A stretch of DNA of 64,000 nt from Rhynochetos jubatus. Taxonomy: Eukaryota; Chordata; Aves; Eurypygiformes; Rhynochetidae. The stretch is taken from the NCBI GenBank assembly GCA_027574665.1, contig CM050648.1, forward strand, positions 41,883,700-41,947,699, read 5' to 3'. The position numbers and the translations under genes were made by a program. The first letter of the stretch is position 1, and each line of letters opens with the position of its first letter. Of the stretch, positions 46,801 through 60,500 are shown piece after piece. The notes beneath the pieces were generated by a model. That model worked only from the letters and a program-made list of their open reading frames with translations, did no database searches and was not told the DNA's origin.

Positions 46801-49800
46801 GTTTAGGGAGTATTTTCTGTATGATACTGAAGATTTTTCAGGATGTTATTCCTAATGTCTGTTAAACAAAATGATGCTGTAAAAATTGCTCTTCATTCTT
46901 TCACAAATACAGTTCTGTTCATTATTTTTTAAAAAGCACGTAACTCATTGAGTTGCAGACTAAATCTAGCTGGACTCCTGGCTCTTCCTTATAAAACAGT
47001 AAAAGAAACTAAGTTATCTTAGTATATATTTACACATTGCATGTAAAAGAGTAAAATAAGTACTTTCACACAAGGTTACCTTAAACTAATGTCTGTATCA
47101 ACACTGCAAACTCTTTGCATTTGTCAGCAAATAATTGAGAGTTTCTCCTGTTTGTAATTTCTTGCCTTCTGTTTGATGCTGTATGGGGCTGTGGAGGGTG
47201 TTAGATAACTGCCTACAAATAATAGGCCAGGAAAATATATGCATGCAAACAAGCATATAATTAAATAAAGAATCAAATAAGAAAGAGGGAATATGCTTTT
47301 ATGGGGTAGGCTTAATTTCTTTCCTCTCTGGAAACTAGATTTCTCAACCGATCTCAGTGTAAAACAAACAAATAATAACACATCCTCAAAAATAAACTAT
47401 TGCCTTGAAGTTTTCCCTCTTTAATCATATTTATCTTTTCTTTTTAATGAGTATTCTAATAATTTCCTTGTTTTTCTAATTACTTGTAATTTCTCAAATT
47501 AGAGTGCGATAGAAAGAAATCACAAATAGAATTCCTTGCGTTATTGCTTTCAGCTGCAAATTCCAAATCGGTGTGTGCAGCTATGTAAACAGTTATGCAC
47601 AGGGTCAAATAACAAGCACACTAATTTAACATTTAAATACAGAGAATGTTAGTTCCTGCCACAGAGTATTCTAGATGCATGAAAGTAACTGAAGTTAATC
47701 CTAATGCAATTCACATTTCACCCCAGAATGGAGAACCAGTATCCTGGCCAACTGCTGAAATGACTGTGCAGTGTCTTAGTCTTACCAGTCTCCGAACACT
47801 GTAGCAGAGGATGCCTGGAGACATCCTGGAGACATTGCCTGCCTAGCTTCTTGCAAAAGCAAGATCTTGCCTCTGTGAAGGCAGCAGGCATCTGATCAGC
47901 TGTACCTGCCTTCTGCTAATGTACCTCTTGGCTCCACCATCCCAAGCTCAGTCCCACACCTGAAGAAGCTGGAAAGTCAAGATGGCATGCAAACAACATG
48001 GACTGGGTTGTTATGGGATAGCAGCTCCTCTCTGTCTCATACTGTGATCTGCTGGGAAAGGGTAGGAACATAGAAAGAATGAGAAAAGTGCCAGGAAAGA
48101 TTCTGTGGTGACTTTGGAACTTACTTAGAGTCTAAAAAAAAATAAACTTCAGTTAACGGTGGCTAGACTCGATACCTTTTTTATTACCTAAGGGTCAAGA
48201 AGTGTAATCTCCAGCCTGGCCTTTAGTATTCAGTGACTCTCCATACGAGTTAAGTAACTACACGTTAAGCTGTGAAGCTATCAGTTAAACTGTAATTGGT
48301 TTTGGGGGGAATGCCACAAAATTCTTTTTTTTTTTTTTTTTTCAGATGAAATGTGGTGTCAATTATAACTTGTGTTTGCATGGCAATGTCTGGAATGGTC
48401 AAAATTACCTATGACCAGTAAAAAAGCATCCCTATATAGAGACAGAGTTCATATTTATGCATGATGGAAAATGAGACATGGAAATTCATTTACTCTCACA
48501 GGTCCTTCATGAAACTTTGACAGGAACTTCTGTCACAGGATATCCAAGATGCTGGCTCCAGTGCACATACTTCTTTCAAGTGCCCACAACTCTATTTATC
48601 ACTAAAATTACTTACAACGTGCCTAATTTTTTGGTTTCTGCTGAATTCCCAAGAGGTAGAAGATGAAGGAAAATGAATTCTTATAAACAGCAGAAGATAA
48701 AAATATGAGCACCATCTTCATCTAGTTTTATTGCTTTATTAGTATTCGTTTTTGTACTTTCCTATCAGTATGACAATCACTGTTTTCGTTTGTGTGTTCA
48801 CGTGTTTGTTAAGTCAGCCTAAGAGCTCTTGTCATGAACAAAGCAAGCTGTAATCTAGACAAAAAATCTGGCATCTGGTAGAGGGAGTGGAGGCTGGAAT
48901 TCAGTGGTTAAGGAGTCTGGGACTGAGCACAGAGGAGAATGAAGGGTGGTTTTGCAGGGTTTGGGCCTCAATCATAAAAACTTCAACAGAAAAATGTTGA
49001 GTATTCACAGTTTGCATGTCACACCCCATGACAGTACTGTAAATGTTCAAATGGCAGAACCAAATGTGTTTGAAGGAAAGGCTGCATTTACTTTCTCAAC
49101 CCCATTTACATGTTGTTCCAAGAAACAGGTATCGAGGGGGCATCAGAACAGCTTACTGTACGGGAACTGGGTTCTGAGCAACTTTCTGCTCAGATGTGCA
49201 AGAGTTCTTTATACCTCACTCACAAGCATGGCATTGGAGAGTCATTCCAAAATACCTTAAGCATCATAAATACCTGCTTTTTGCATGCAATTTGTTCCCT
49301 CATCTTCTTCCCAAGGGAAGATGCTTGGGCAGTGAAGTGTCGTCTTTTGGTAGAGTTGGTTTGATTCTAAACATTTGTGTTTCCTCTGTGTTTTTGCTAA
49401 AGAAGGTCAAGTGTGTCTCGTACTTTGCATGGAAGGTTAGGTCTGTGATTGTCCTTATATCCCAGGATATTTATTTCACAATCTCAGAGTGGTCTCCAAG
49501 AACATTCTGTCTCCTGGACAGACAACTTTTATGACAGCATTTACCCCTACTGAGGTGGAGATTGGGAGCAAAGGGAATGGTCTGCAGGAACAGATGAGTG
49601 CAGTTGTCAACACTAAGCTCTAGACGCTTTTTGGCCATCATGGAAAACCCTGCTGCGATGAGAAGGACCAAATCTTGCTTTTGACTTCTTTGTGGGAAGA
49701 GATTGTAGACAGCTGAGGACAGGTCTGATGATATACTCAAAATAAACAGCATGGCTGAGGGCTTTTTATTCTAGGTGAATTGTTCTAAGTGCTGAAAAGC

Positions 49801-51539
49801 CTGGTGACCAAATACATCAGACTTTTGTAGCCCCGCCAGGAAGCAAGTGAAGCATGAATAACTGAGTAACGTGTCATTGTCTGCCAGCATGGGATGGGGT
49901 CTTCTAGCCAATCAAAGCTCAAAGAAAGCATTACTCATGGGCAATGCTATGTCCGAACTTAGCACAATCAAGGAGTGCAAAAAAAAGGACTTCTAAATTA
50001 TAGATTCAGTTGATCAATTACAGATGTGGATCGACTAACTCCAAAGTAGACTGCATTTTGCACTCCTCAGAAAGGCTTTCCTCACATCGTGATTCTCGCA
50101 TGGGTTCTGTTTCACACAGCTGGTTTTCATCCTTGGGCTAACTTTGTTCAAGAACAGAGCCAACAAGACAGAAACAGCAGCAAGGTTGTATGGAGTAAGT
50201 AATAGACGGAGCAGTGTGTCATCTACCTTTTTCTAGTACTTGAATTTATGCCACCTGATCAGTTCAGCTTGATGATAAAAAAGATCCAAGAGAAATCGTT
50301 CTGAGTTCCACATGTGAGAAGTTGGATAGTATCTAGCAGTTACTTGTCACTGAAAGCCTGCAGAATGGGCTCAAAGTGACATAGTACATGCTCCAGCATC
50401 CTTCCTTTCCAGAGGAAACAAGTTATTTTCATGGTTGACCATATCAAGTGCTGTGGGAGGATATGGGAGGGTGTGAATGTGCTAGTTCTCTGTAAGCGGT
50501 CATTTTTATTGATGTTCGTGACATTTAGCCACTCAAGCTAGATGGCTCAGTAGGTCAGTGGCCAGGCCTGAGGTCAAGTAATCTTATTTCTTCTGTAGAG
50601 TAAGTGCTTGCTTGTTGGAAGCCACAGAGGGCTGGCATGTCGTCCACACCTGAGCTCTGTAATGCCTGACATTTCCTTTTCTTCAGTTAATTGATCATAA
50701 TGAAGACTTAAGATTTAGTGACTGAAACAGTTAAATACAATGTGCTTGTCAGGATTGTGTTTCCAATTCTTTTCAGCCATGAGAGTCCTTTACTTTCTTA
50801 TTCACAGCACAAAATAAACAACTGTTTGGTCAAAGCAGGTATTCTGTTTGTATTTTGCACATCTTCATTGCACTGGAATAGGAAAAAGTAATGTCTGTTT
50901 ACTCGTGGGCAGTTGCCTCCGCGTAACTACTCAGGAAATTTTTTCTTGGAAAATGTAACTTGCATCAGCAATATTTCTTGACTGAGGAAACTGCCAATGG
51001 TAGAGGTGCAAAGTGTATATTGTTGCAATTCTTGCAGAAGATTCCTAAAGCAGTGCAAGCAAAGCAAGTTATATACTCCAGGAATAGTTTTTTCTGCATG
51101 GTTCCCGCTGTCCATTTCTATTCATACAATTCAGTATATCTCTACTTGTTCTAGGCAGAGGCAATATCTGCTTCATGAAAATGACTGGCACCAACAATAC
51201 AGAATAAAGATGGACTTTCATATACTTCAGGAAAGCTACTGCATTGCCTCACAGATCTGTTGTTCTTCTTTGAAGGAATCAAGAAGCCTTACAGACAAGG
51301 GAGAAAAAATTTACATAGTCTATGCAGATTCAAAAAGAAAACATTTGAAAATATTAAAAAATATACACTGACAAGGGCTAGGAGGAAGAGCCCTCATGTC
51401 ATCACAATTGATCAAAAATATAGGAGACATAGGAATAAACGCCAACTGTCACAGTCTGTGAGCACGTCTAGGATCTGTGTTCAGATCCAAAGTGTTGCTC
51501 ATATCCAAAATGACCACAGAAAGGTGTGACTCAGAAAGA
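40879..51539. other. Gene-poor intergenic region
   Basis: About 10.7 kb in which I see no supportable gene. GC is somewhat higher at 42200-43100. Poly-T tracts (for example 48326-48343) and AT-rich blocks occur. Open frames up to about 148 codons have no recognised motifs. Confidence 0.5.
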
Positions 51540-52215
51540 GACATAGTGTGCTGATGATGTGGTTAGACAGCATCATCAGGGCTGAAAATGAACTGCAGAA
51601 GAGCCTCAGGACATTGAGTGACTAAGTACGAAAATAGCAGAGGAAATTACATTTATGTAAACAAATGTAAAATGATACACAAAAATGCAATCCTAACTGC
51701 ATACAAATCTAGTAATGGTCCCAAATTGGCTATTGCTACTAGGGAGTGAGATTTTAAAGATATAATAGGCAGTTACACGGAGTTATCAACACAAACATCA
51801 AATATCAGTGTTGAATAATGATGTAAAAAAAATAATTAAGGGAAATGCTAGGAATCATAAGGAAATGAATGCTGAACAAGACAAAAACATGTCATTATGC
51901 CACTGGGTAAAATCAATTATGTGTATTATGAATACCAAGAGTATGACTGAAAGGGTGTAGCAGAAATGAAAAGCTAGAGAGAAATCAGCAAGGATAATTT
52001 TGAACTACAGAGTGGCCTTCCTATAAAGAAGAGGTAGAATAGATTAGCATTAATAAACCTGGTGAGGAGACAGCTGGGAATGTGATAAGACATCTAGAAA
52101 TCAAAGGTGGCATGAAGAAGGTGAATAGAGAATCTGTTCTAAAATATCTGGGAGACATCAAATGATACGAGCAACAAAATGCACTGTAGATATAAATGTG
52201 GATAGCATTACAGCT
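51540..52215 (+). mobile_element. Ancient CR1 relic, + strand
   Basis: The stretch around 51585-51685 (gaactgcagaagagcctcagg, then gagtgacta) matches the order and wording of the late RT region of old CR1 elements, and 52015-52150 resembles the 3' part of the same family. It is strongly diverged with no open frame. Confidence 0.55.
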
Positions 52216-52391
52216 TCTTTTTCATCAGAAGGACAACTGCAAGCTCTTAAATAATCTTAGACGCTAGATGAGCAGTTTTTACAGTACTTGAATCTTCTAG
52301 CAACACTTCAGTGTTTGCCATTGACTGCATCTTCTGTATGTCTAGTGTGACACCTGAGAAACCACATTCTCTTACTTGACTCCTTGCAGAC

Positions 52392-53390
52392 TGTGCTGGT
52401 TTTAGTCAGCACAGTTAATTTTCTTCACAGTGGCTGGTATGAAGCTATGTTTCTGTATTTGCCCTGAAGATAGTACTGTTAAGGTGTGGTTTTGGTTCAC
52501 AGATTCACAGATTCACAGAGTGTTAGGGGTTTGAAGGGACCTCCAGAGATCATCTGATCCAACCCCTCTGCCAGAGCAGGATCACCTAGAGCAGATCACA
52601 CAGGAACAAGTCCAGGTGGCTTTGGAAAGTCTCCAGGGAAGGAGACTCCCCCACCCCTCTGGGCAGCCTGTCCCAGTGCTCTCTCACCCTCACAGGGAAG
52701 AAGGGTTTCCTCATGTTCAGGCTGAACCTTCTGTTTTCCACTTTGGTCCTGCGGAGTGCTTGCACCAAATTCAAGGTCTCTCTCAGCTTCTGATACTGCA
52801 GCTGCGTTCCCAGCTCTCTCACTACTGGCAGTGTGGGGACACACAGTTCAGACAGCTGACCCAAACTGGCCAAAGGAGTATTTCATTCCACAGTACGTCA
52901 TGCTCAGTACATAAGCACGGAGTGGGCTGTGGGGGGCCACAGCTCCTTTGCTTGCTCGCTTGTCTGTTAGCTTGCTAGCTTGTTGGTTTGTTTATGAGTT
53001 GGTGGGTCGGTTGGCTTTCCTGGTCGTGCTGTCACTGATAGGGTTCACTCAGACTCTGCTGCAACATCTCTTGGGCTGCGGCTCTTGGGCTGCAGCTCTC
53101 AGGCTCTCTGGGTCTGACTCTCACTACTCAAAACCTGCCTATGTGTTGGTCAATGGGTGGTGAGCAACTGTTTTATTTTCTATTATTTTAATTACTTATT
53201 ATGAGTAGTATTGTTAATATTATTAGTATCGCTATAATATTCATTTATATTCAATTATTAAATAGTTCTTATCACAATTCACAATCTTCCTTGTCTTTTC
53301 CTCCGATTCTCCTCCTCCACTGGAGGAGGGGGCGTTGGTGAGCGAGTGGCTGCATGGTACTTAATTGCTAGGCAGGGTTGAACCACAACA
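52392..53390 (+). mobile_element. Solo LTR of an endogenous retrovirus, split by a CR1 insertion
   Basis: It starts TGTGCTGGTTTTAG and ends CACAACA, the TG...CA ends of an LTR. Inside are tcatgctcagtacataag (degenerate TATA region), repetitive ctcttgggctgc blocks, an AT-rich attattaa stretch with a polyA-type signal, and the closing cctccgattctcctcc segment. The same features occur in order in the LTR at 62266. Flanking cagac and cagat look like a 5-base target duplication with one change. A CR1 fragment interrupts it at about 52498-52752. No internal viral genes adjoin it. Confidence 0.8.
52498..52752 (-). mobile_element. CR1 3'-end fragment nested in the LTR
   Basis: It starts cacagattcacagattcac and then cacagagtgttaggggtttg, the antisense of the terminus of the 36740-39612 CR1, so it is the same subfamily. 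Similarity continues through the FLRDLL-coding end and stops near 52750, after which LTR sequence resumes. Confidence 0.9.
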
Positions 53391-54125
53391 CAGATACATA
53401 CAACTTTGGACATTCTTGTGTTACAACAAGTATGCAAATGATAAGTAGGATGTCAAGTCACTGAGGTCCACAAACTTAAATTCTCTTCCCCTCAAAAATG
53501 GGGTGGTCTCAGGGAACAATCCCTGGTCTGTACTGTCCTCGAAACCATGGCCACACATTGTTTGGGCAAGTGCTGACTGGTAAGGATAAAACCCACTAGT
53601 AATGCCAAAGTATAGATGACCGTGGGAGAGTGCTCAGGCTCTGATGCTGTTTTCTTCACTAGTACAGATGCAGACACTGATAGATGGGAGGAAAACTAAG
53701 CGTATGATGCATCTTCGCACAGTCCTGGGGGAGCCAGGGAAGGCTGTGGTGACTGATCACTTCCTTCTTGTGATTCATGGGCCAATTGCTGTAGAACCAT
53801 TTAAAAAACTCACAGTGAAGAGGTGTTTTCTATTTTTGTTTATGGAACACGTATCCTCAAGTAACCTGGGACGAGGGCTCTAGGGGCCTCATAGATATTT
53901 CTGTTTCACATTTGTGCCATATAGACATTTATCTACAGCCAGAGAATGATAGCAGTGATTCGTTGAAACCATTGTACAGTCCAGAGCTGTGTGAATGATG
54001 TCACCGTGTTTGGAATAATTCCTAAATCACATGAAAAATACTCATGTGCTGTAGTAAGTGCAGCTGAACTTTGCCAGCTTTCATTTCAGGCAGGCAGAAT
54101 TATCTTTTTTTTTCCACAGAACTTA
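53391..54125. other. Spacer right of the LTR, nothing recognised
   Basis: No retroviral primer-binding site or gag-like frame follows the LTR, consistent with a solo LTR. Confidence 0.55.
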
Positions 54126-54500
54126 TCACAGAATCATAGACACGTTGACTGGAAGGTATCTCTGGAGGTTTCTAACCCAACTTCCCGCTCAACACAATAT
54201 GGTCAGCCAGGGCTTTGGCTATCTGAGCCTTGAAAATTGGAAGGAGATTCCTTCATCTCCCCGGACTCACTCTCTAGTGCTGTACAGTCCATCTAATAAA
54301 GATTTTTATCCTAACGTCCATCCTGAACATGCCAGGCCGCAGTCTGTGGTTATTGCACCTTGTTATTAGAGAATTAGATGAGGACAGTAACTTTCTGTAA
54401 CCTGCCGGCCATGCTCCTCCCAGTGTAGCCCATTATGCAGTTTGCCTTGTTGCCTGCCAGAACAGAGTCTTGGCTCAAACGTGACTCCTATTTGTCCCCT
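54126..54500 (-). mobile_element. Old CR1 fragment, minus strand
   Basis: It opens with atcacagaatcatagacacg and ggaaggtatctctggaggt, then has a block resembling the antisense CR1 region over cctgaacatgccaggc and ggccatgctcctcccagtg. It is more diverged than the other minus-strand copies, so probably an older subfamily. Confidence 0.7.
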
Positions 54501-57500
54501 TTAACACCCGGGTGTTTTCCAGCAGGGCTGCTGCTCAGCCTCTGTATCCCCTTGCTGATACAGGAGCATGCCTTTGTGCCCACAAAAATGGACAGGTCGC
54601 TTTTTCCACCACATATTCAAACACTGAATGGGATTCAGCGCTTTTGTCACACGGTTAATGATAAAGTACAAATGAAAGGAATGTGAATTAACCAACGAGT
54701 CAGCAATTATTATTTCATTTAGAGAGGACATGCATCAGGAACCCAAACTGTGGTGACCTTGTAGACCTCACCTGTCCTTGCTTTCAACTGACAACAGCAC
54801 AGAAAATGGGTCAGAATAAGAAGTGTAGTGGTGTTTTTTTAACATGTCCTGAGCAAAAAATAAGTGGTTTCCTGACAATAAGGTTCCTAACAAGCCTCAT
54901 ATATTCATCCAGTTTTACTACCATCTTTTTAAACAGAGAATAAATTTACCACATAAGATGTACGTAGTGGGGTATTCTCTGTACAAATTGCCAGCCTCAT
55001 GACAAGATATCAGATAGTTGTTCAGGCCTCAGCAATCTGTTCTTTACCTGTTTCAGAATGACAAAAGCTTCTCATTGAGGTTGGGAGTATATTTGGTTAT
55101 AATGTATGAAGCTGTGACTACATAATCACTTTGATTGATAGTTGGTTTCAGTAAATACCAAGTAGCACATATGTTGAAAGCTAGATTTGCCCTTGCAGAC
55201 CAGTCAAAGACTGGCAGATTATTTTCAGCAGGGAAGAAAACAGAAGAACTTAAATCTACAATCCATTCCCTAGGAAATGGAAACTTTTCTGAAGAAAAAA
55301 AATTGTACACATAAGATCAACAACATACTGAAACCAGCAAAAAAATTGAATACATCCCTATAATTCAGAAGCCAAGTTTACCGACTATAAATCTGCAGTG
55401 AAATGCCTAGAAAACCACACAGCAGACTTGAGCCCTGACAGTGCTTTCCCTTGCTTCTGATGTTTCAGCATCGGCAAGCTCAGGGCACTGCTCAGATGCT
55501 CTGAATGAAAAATGGTGCTTCTCCCCTGTCGTTTGTCCAGACAGTATGTGTTTCACTCAGACGTCTCCCCATCACTGTAGCCGTGTCTGTATCATGCCCA
55601 TGTTGTTCTTCTTAAATTGCGGAATAAGCTCTGGAGCTCTGTATTTTCCACTTCTATTGAGATACGAAACAACCAGAAGCAGCAATCATGACAATTGAGC
55701 CCAAAACTGTCTGAGTTTTTGCTTGGATAAGCAGGAGGTCTCTTGCCCTGTCCTACTGGATGGAAAGCTCTCCCGGTGAATTGAGTTTTTTGGAGTCTGA
55801 GCTGTGCATGCAGGCTGAAAGGAGGGGTCGCACTGTGCTCCCTCCAGCACCATTACCCCGGGGCAATACACCAGTAGGCCTTGGCCATTGCTGTCGGGCA
55901 GGCTGAAATTTCTTCTTTTCCACTGAGTTCAGTTCCACTTATTTTCTAAATTTCATAACCTGTCAATTCATTCTCAATTTTGCACTGAAATCAGTGGCCA
56001 AATTTCTACATATTCTTTAGTCATTCACCCTTTTCCATACCAAGAGAGGGAAGGGTTGTGGAAAGGAAAAGGAATGGACACCTGCCTAAAAGGTAGGTAT
56101 CTTCTGGTGATGGCATTCCATCTTCCCAAAATAGACTATTTCTTAAGCAAGCTTTTGCAGGTCAAGTGGTAGAAAAGATCAGACATCAAGAATATTCCTG
56201 GCTTGTAAATCTTTCCATTTCACAGTCTGGCTACACTCACAGGAAGTTCTCCTCAAGACAGTGCTGAAAGCGTGTTACACTCATTCATACTCCCCTGACT
56301 CTGCACCCACATTTATAAGATCCAAGCCCCGCACTGATGAATTTTCTCAGGAACAGTTGTACTTTAAAATTAAAGAATATACACTAAATTTTCCAGTTTG
56401 AAAAATAAATTGAATTTTAATAGAACTAAATAAAACCACTGCCTAGCACACGGATTTTACTGCTACGTTCTTCTCAGAGCAACTTTGTCCTAAATTGCCA
56501 TCAGCAAATCCAAATACTAAATTCATTGTAACGATTAAGTTAAAAGGAATCACTCAGCTATGTGATGATTGATCATCACTCTAACATCGACCACACTTCA
56601 AGAGATAAAAATGCACTTTTCCTACCGTACCATCATGGATGAACTCTACAATTGGGTTTCGAAAGGGACTAGTTTAAAGCATCAGAATTAATTGTTTAAA
56701 GTTGTCTGTGAGAGTCCTTTAAGATAACTTACTTTGATTTTACAAAGGAGAAAGATGAAGATAGGTTTTCCAGCCAGGATAGCAGAATCCAGATCCAAGG
56801 AGTCACATTACTCTGAGCACCAGCTCAGCCACGTCACTTTTATTAGAGCACAAGGGACAACGTTATCATTGGAAAAAATGATAACAGTCCTTAGAAGATG
56901 ATAGCCACACCAAAAAAAAAAAAAAGCCACATAAGATCAGCTTCTTACTAGAACTTCTCAAAGAGTAAAAAAAAAAAAAAACCTGAATTTCCAGAACATA
57001 GGGTTTATATCTTTGTTTAATAGGGAGTTTCTTGTTGTGGGTTTTTTTTCTTTGGTTTTTTGGTTGTTGTTGTTTGGGTTTGCTTGGGTTTATTTTAAGA
57101 GAAGATAGTTCTCTTACTTTGTTTTGGACCCTGGCCAACTGACTCTTCCAGTTTTTCTACCATTTGCTCTGCTATTTCAACAATACCCAGTAGGTGGCCT
57201 CAGTGTATAATGTATTTCTTTACTCTTTTTGTCAATTCTGTCCTGCTTTTTTCATTACAACAATTTAATTTTAGTTAATATCTCCTGCTTTTGATCACGT
57301 ATTTTCAACATTTCGGCATCAGTTTTTTGTTACGTACTAATCCCTTTAAATATTACTCCTCTGTTGGTGAAAAAAAAATCATTTGGTTTCTACAGTGCAA
57401 CTAATGATTTGGAAAAAAAAAAAAACAAGATCCATGCAGTACTGCTCTGGTTTAGAGATACCACCCATACATTTCTTGATTCTCCCTTTATGTCTCATTT

Positions 57501-60500
57501 TACATTCCTCAGGACTTAGTGCAACATTTTCTTTAGAGAACATGACATGTTATCCAGGTCCAGACAGACATGCTCCTATGGGCTGACAAACGTGGCAGAT
57601 CCCTGGAGTCTTCTGCTCTGTATCTTTCAGAGAGCTATTGCTGGCTCTTGTTCTCCCTCATCTCCATCTTCAGAACTCAATTAACTTTTGGGATACAGTC
57701 AGCCTCCACTTATGGCAAAGGGTGTTACCTACATTCGACATCCTGTGGGAATGCCCTTTCAGATAAAAAGAGGGATGTTCTTTTGATATGAAAAGCGTGA
57801 AGTGCATTCTTAACTGATTGAAGATCTTAATTATCCTATTTCTTTCTCTTGTGGGAAATGTTTATTAGTTTCTAGGTAAGCAAGAGTACCTAGATCTGTG
57901 ATCACTGATGCAGCATATTTGTACCTTTTTGTATTTTCAAAGTCCAGAATGAAATAAATGCAAGTATTTAAGATATGTTCAAAGTCATGTACCTATCCAT
58001 TATCACAAAATAGGAAATTCTGAGCTATGCCAACTAGTGGAGTCACTGATGTAATATTTTTTTCTCGATGAGACTCTGCATTCATTCTACCTTGTCATAC
58101 ACCATGCAATAAATCCTGTAACACAAGGTCGGTTGTCATCTTCATTGCGACCTTCTGCACTGAAAGAAATGCCGATATATTTGAGAAACATATTTGCCCA
58201 TGTGTCTCCCAAACTTCCTGACCTTATTTTTTTGTAGATAATTGATACATAAACTCAGTCTTTGGCTATTGCCAGTAAGCTAATGAGACAGACAGTCTTA
58301 TAGTTTCCCTACCATAATGAGGCCTGAAACCAATTTGGCTAGGATCAAGGAAATATGAAGCCTCCAAATATTTCTGGAATTGCCTCACTATAAACTTTTT
58401 TTTAAAAGGCAGATTGAAATGTCTGTAATAGATGTGACCGTTTGCATCAAGCAGCAGATATTTTTAGATTCGTGTTAACAAGGGCTTCCCAAGGAGAAGT
58501 CGGTGTCTGGTCCTATCGTACCCTAACACCACTCTCAGCTAAGCTTGGGATCTTCATTGCTCAACAATGTGGCCTCAGTACTGTCTTCACTTAAGGCTTC
58601 ATTTACATGTGGATGCTAAGGAAAATGTCTAGTCAAGACAAATTAACCAGTCGATGTATATAAGTGAGGCTTTATTACATTTCCATTCAGAAGAAAGGCA
58701 GTTTTATTTCACAGTAGGCTAAGATGAGATGACCTAAGTTACAATGAAAGAGAGCTTCCACACAGAGGTTTAGTGCAACTTAGCATATGTGCATTAGTTT
58801 ATTTCATTTTAACATTCCTGAGTACCAGTGTACCAGTGCAGGCAAGTCCTAAAAAAACAATGTTAGCCGAAATGAAAACTTGGGTATGCATTTGTCCCTT
58901 ACATAGCCTGCTCTGCTGCCATGGAGACAGACAGCTCTGTCAGAATCTAGTAATCTCATCTTCAAAGAAACAAAAACATTCTTGGTGAAAGAGCCTGCAA
59001 AGCTATATTGGCCCTAAATGGGATCTTGCGCCTTTCATTGAAATCCCACTTCATCCCAAAAGGAAACAGAACTATTCTCTGCCACCCTTGTTTTCTTCTC
59101 ATCTCTTTCTCTCAACAGTAATCAGAGCTCCTAAATTATAGATTGCTCTATGGGCAGCACAACTATTGTCCTGCACAACGCTCTACATCTCCCCAGCAGC
59201 ACCACCACAGCACACCCATCCCCCCTCTTGCATCCCTCCGCTCCACATGCTACTCTTCCAACTCTTCCTCATGAGGCAGGACCCGCAGTACCTGCAGTCC
59301 ACCCTTGCATGCCTAGCTCAGGCTACTTGTTCACACCCCTGTTGTCTCCTCTCCATGGCTCAGTCTCCTCTCCATAGCTCCTGCCAGTTTGGCTGGGGAC
59401 TGACAGCACCCTCTCCAGATAGCACCAGAGGAGTGGCCAAGCATTGGCTGCCTCTCGGAGCAGGCAACTCAATTCTTTCTGCATTTCCCTCGGTTCAACT
59501 CTCTTCTCACCTACTACTCTTCAAAAAAGATTGGAAATGTAATTTCTGTCCTTCTGCTAAATATTCCTGATTGGATTCCTGGCACGGCAGCCAAAAGACA
59601 GCCTGGTTAGCAATGTGTCGTCATGGTCAGACACGAAGCCTGTGAGGTGAGTGTCCACGCTAAAACTCAGCTTTCCCTGTGCTGCCCACAAAGGGTCTTC
59701 ACTTCACTTCTCCTTTCTTCGGCTATGTGACACAAACATGAAATAGCTTATCAAAACTATTGTTCAGAAAGGTGTTGGGAGCTTATGACACTGGTTGAAT
59801 ATTGGGAGAGTGCTGTTCTTTAGCACTGAAGAAAGAACAGAGTAAGTATTCTAACCCTCAAGAGCATATCAAAATGAAAATATTAAAATTACATCCACGT
59901 ACTTGGGGATATTCGTATTTTGGGGGTATATTCTGAATACTAAACATAATTTAGAAGGAACTCCAACTATTTTCAAAGAGAAAAGAAGTGACACATGGAA
60001 GTTATTTGCATGCTAGCTGGAGAGACATTGAAGGAAATGCAGATTTAACCCTCCGACTGGGAAGGACAAAACTATAGCACATTCCAGTTTCATGAGATTT
60101 AAATAAGCCTCCTCTTCACCACAGAGTAGACAGAGCTCTCACATCACAGATCTCGGCTCTATTCCTTCCAGAAGCTGCTACCAGAAAATCTTGACCTCTT
60201 ATTTCTTATGTTCCTGGAGCACTTCATACTCGTATGGTTATACATGATTTGGGTGACTATAGTGATCACAAGCCCTTTGTTAAAACACCTCTGCTGTGCA
60301 TAAATTACTGAGGAGTCACTGGCCTGGGGTCATCTTCCACTCAACGCACTGATCTACCCTGTTCAGTGCAGTGATTTAAATTCTGCAATGCATTCTCCAT
60401 TTCTTTTATCAGATCTTGGCACAAATGCAATAGACTGAACTCGAGAAGAGTCTCATCCTTTCCTTTTCAAGGAAAAGCAATCAAGCTAATCGTCCCTTTA

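Noticed and set aside
48320..48345. Poly-T tract followed by cag as a splice acceptor of a hidden exon
   Set aside because: No coding frame or donor of interest follows; likely a simple tract.
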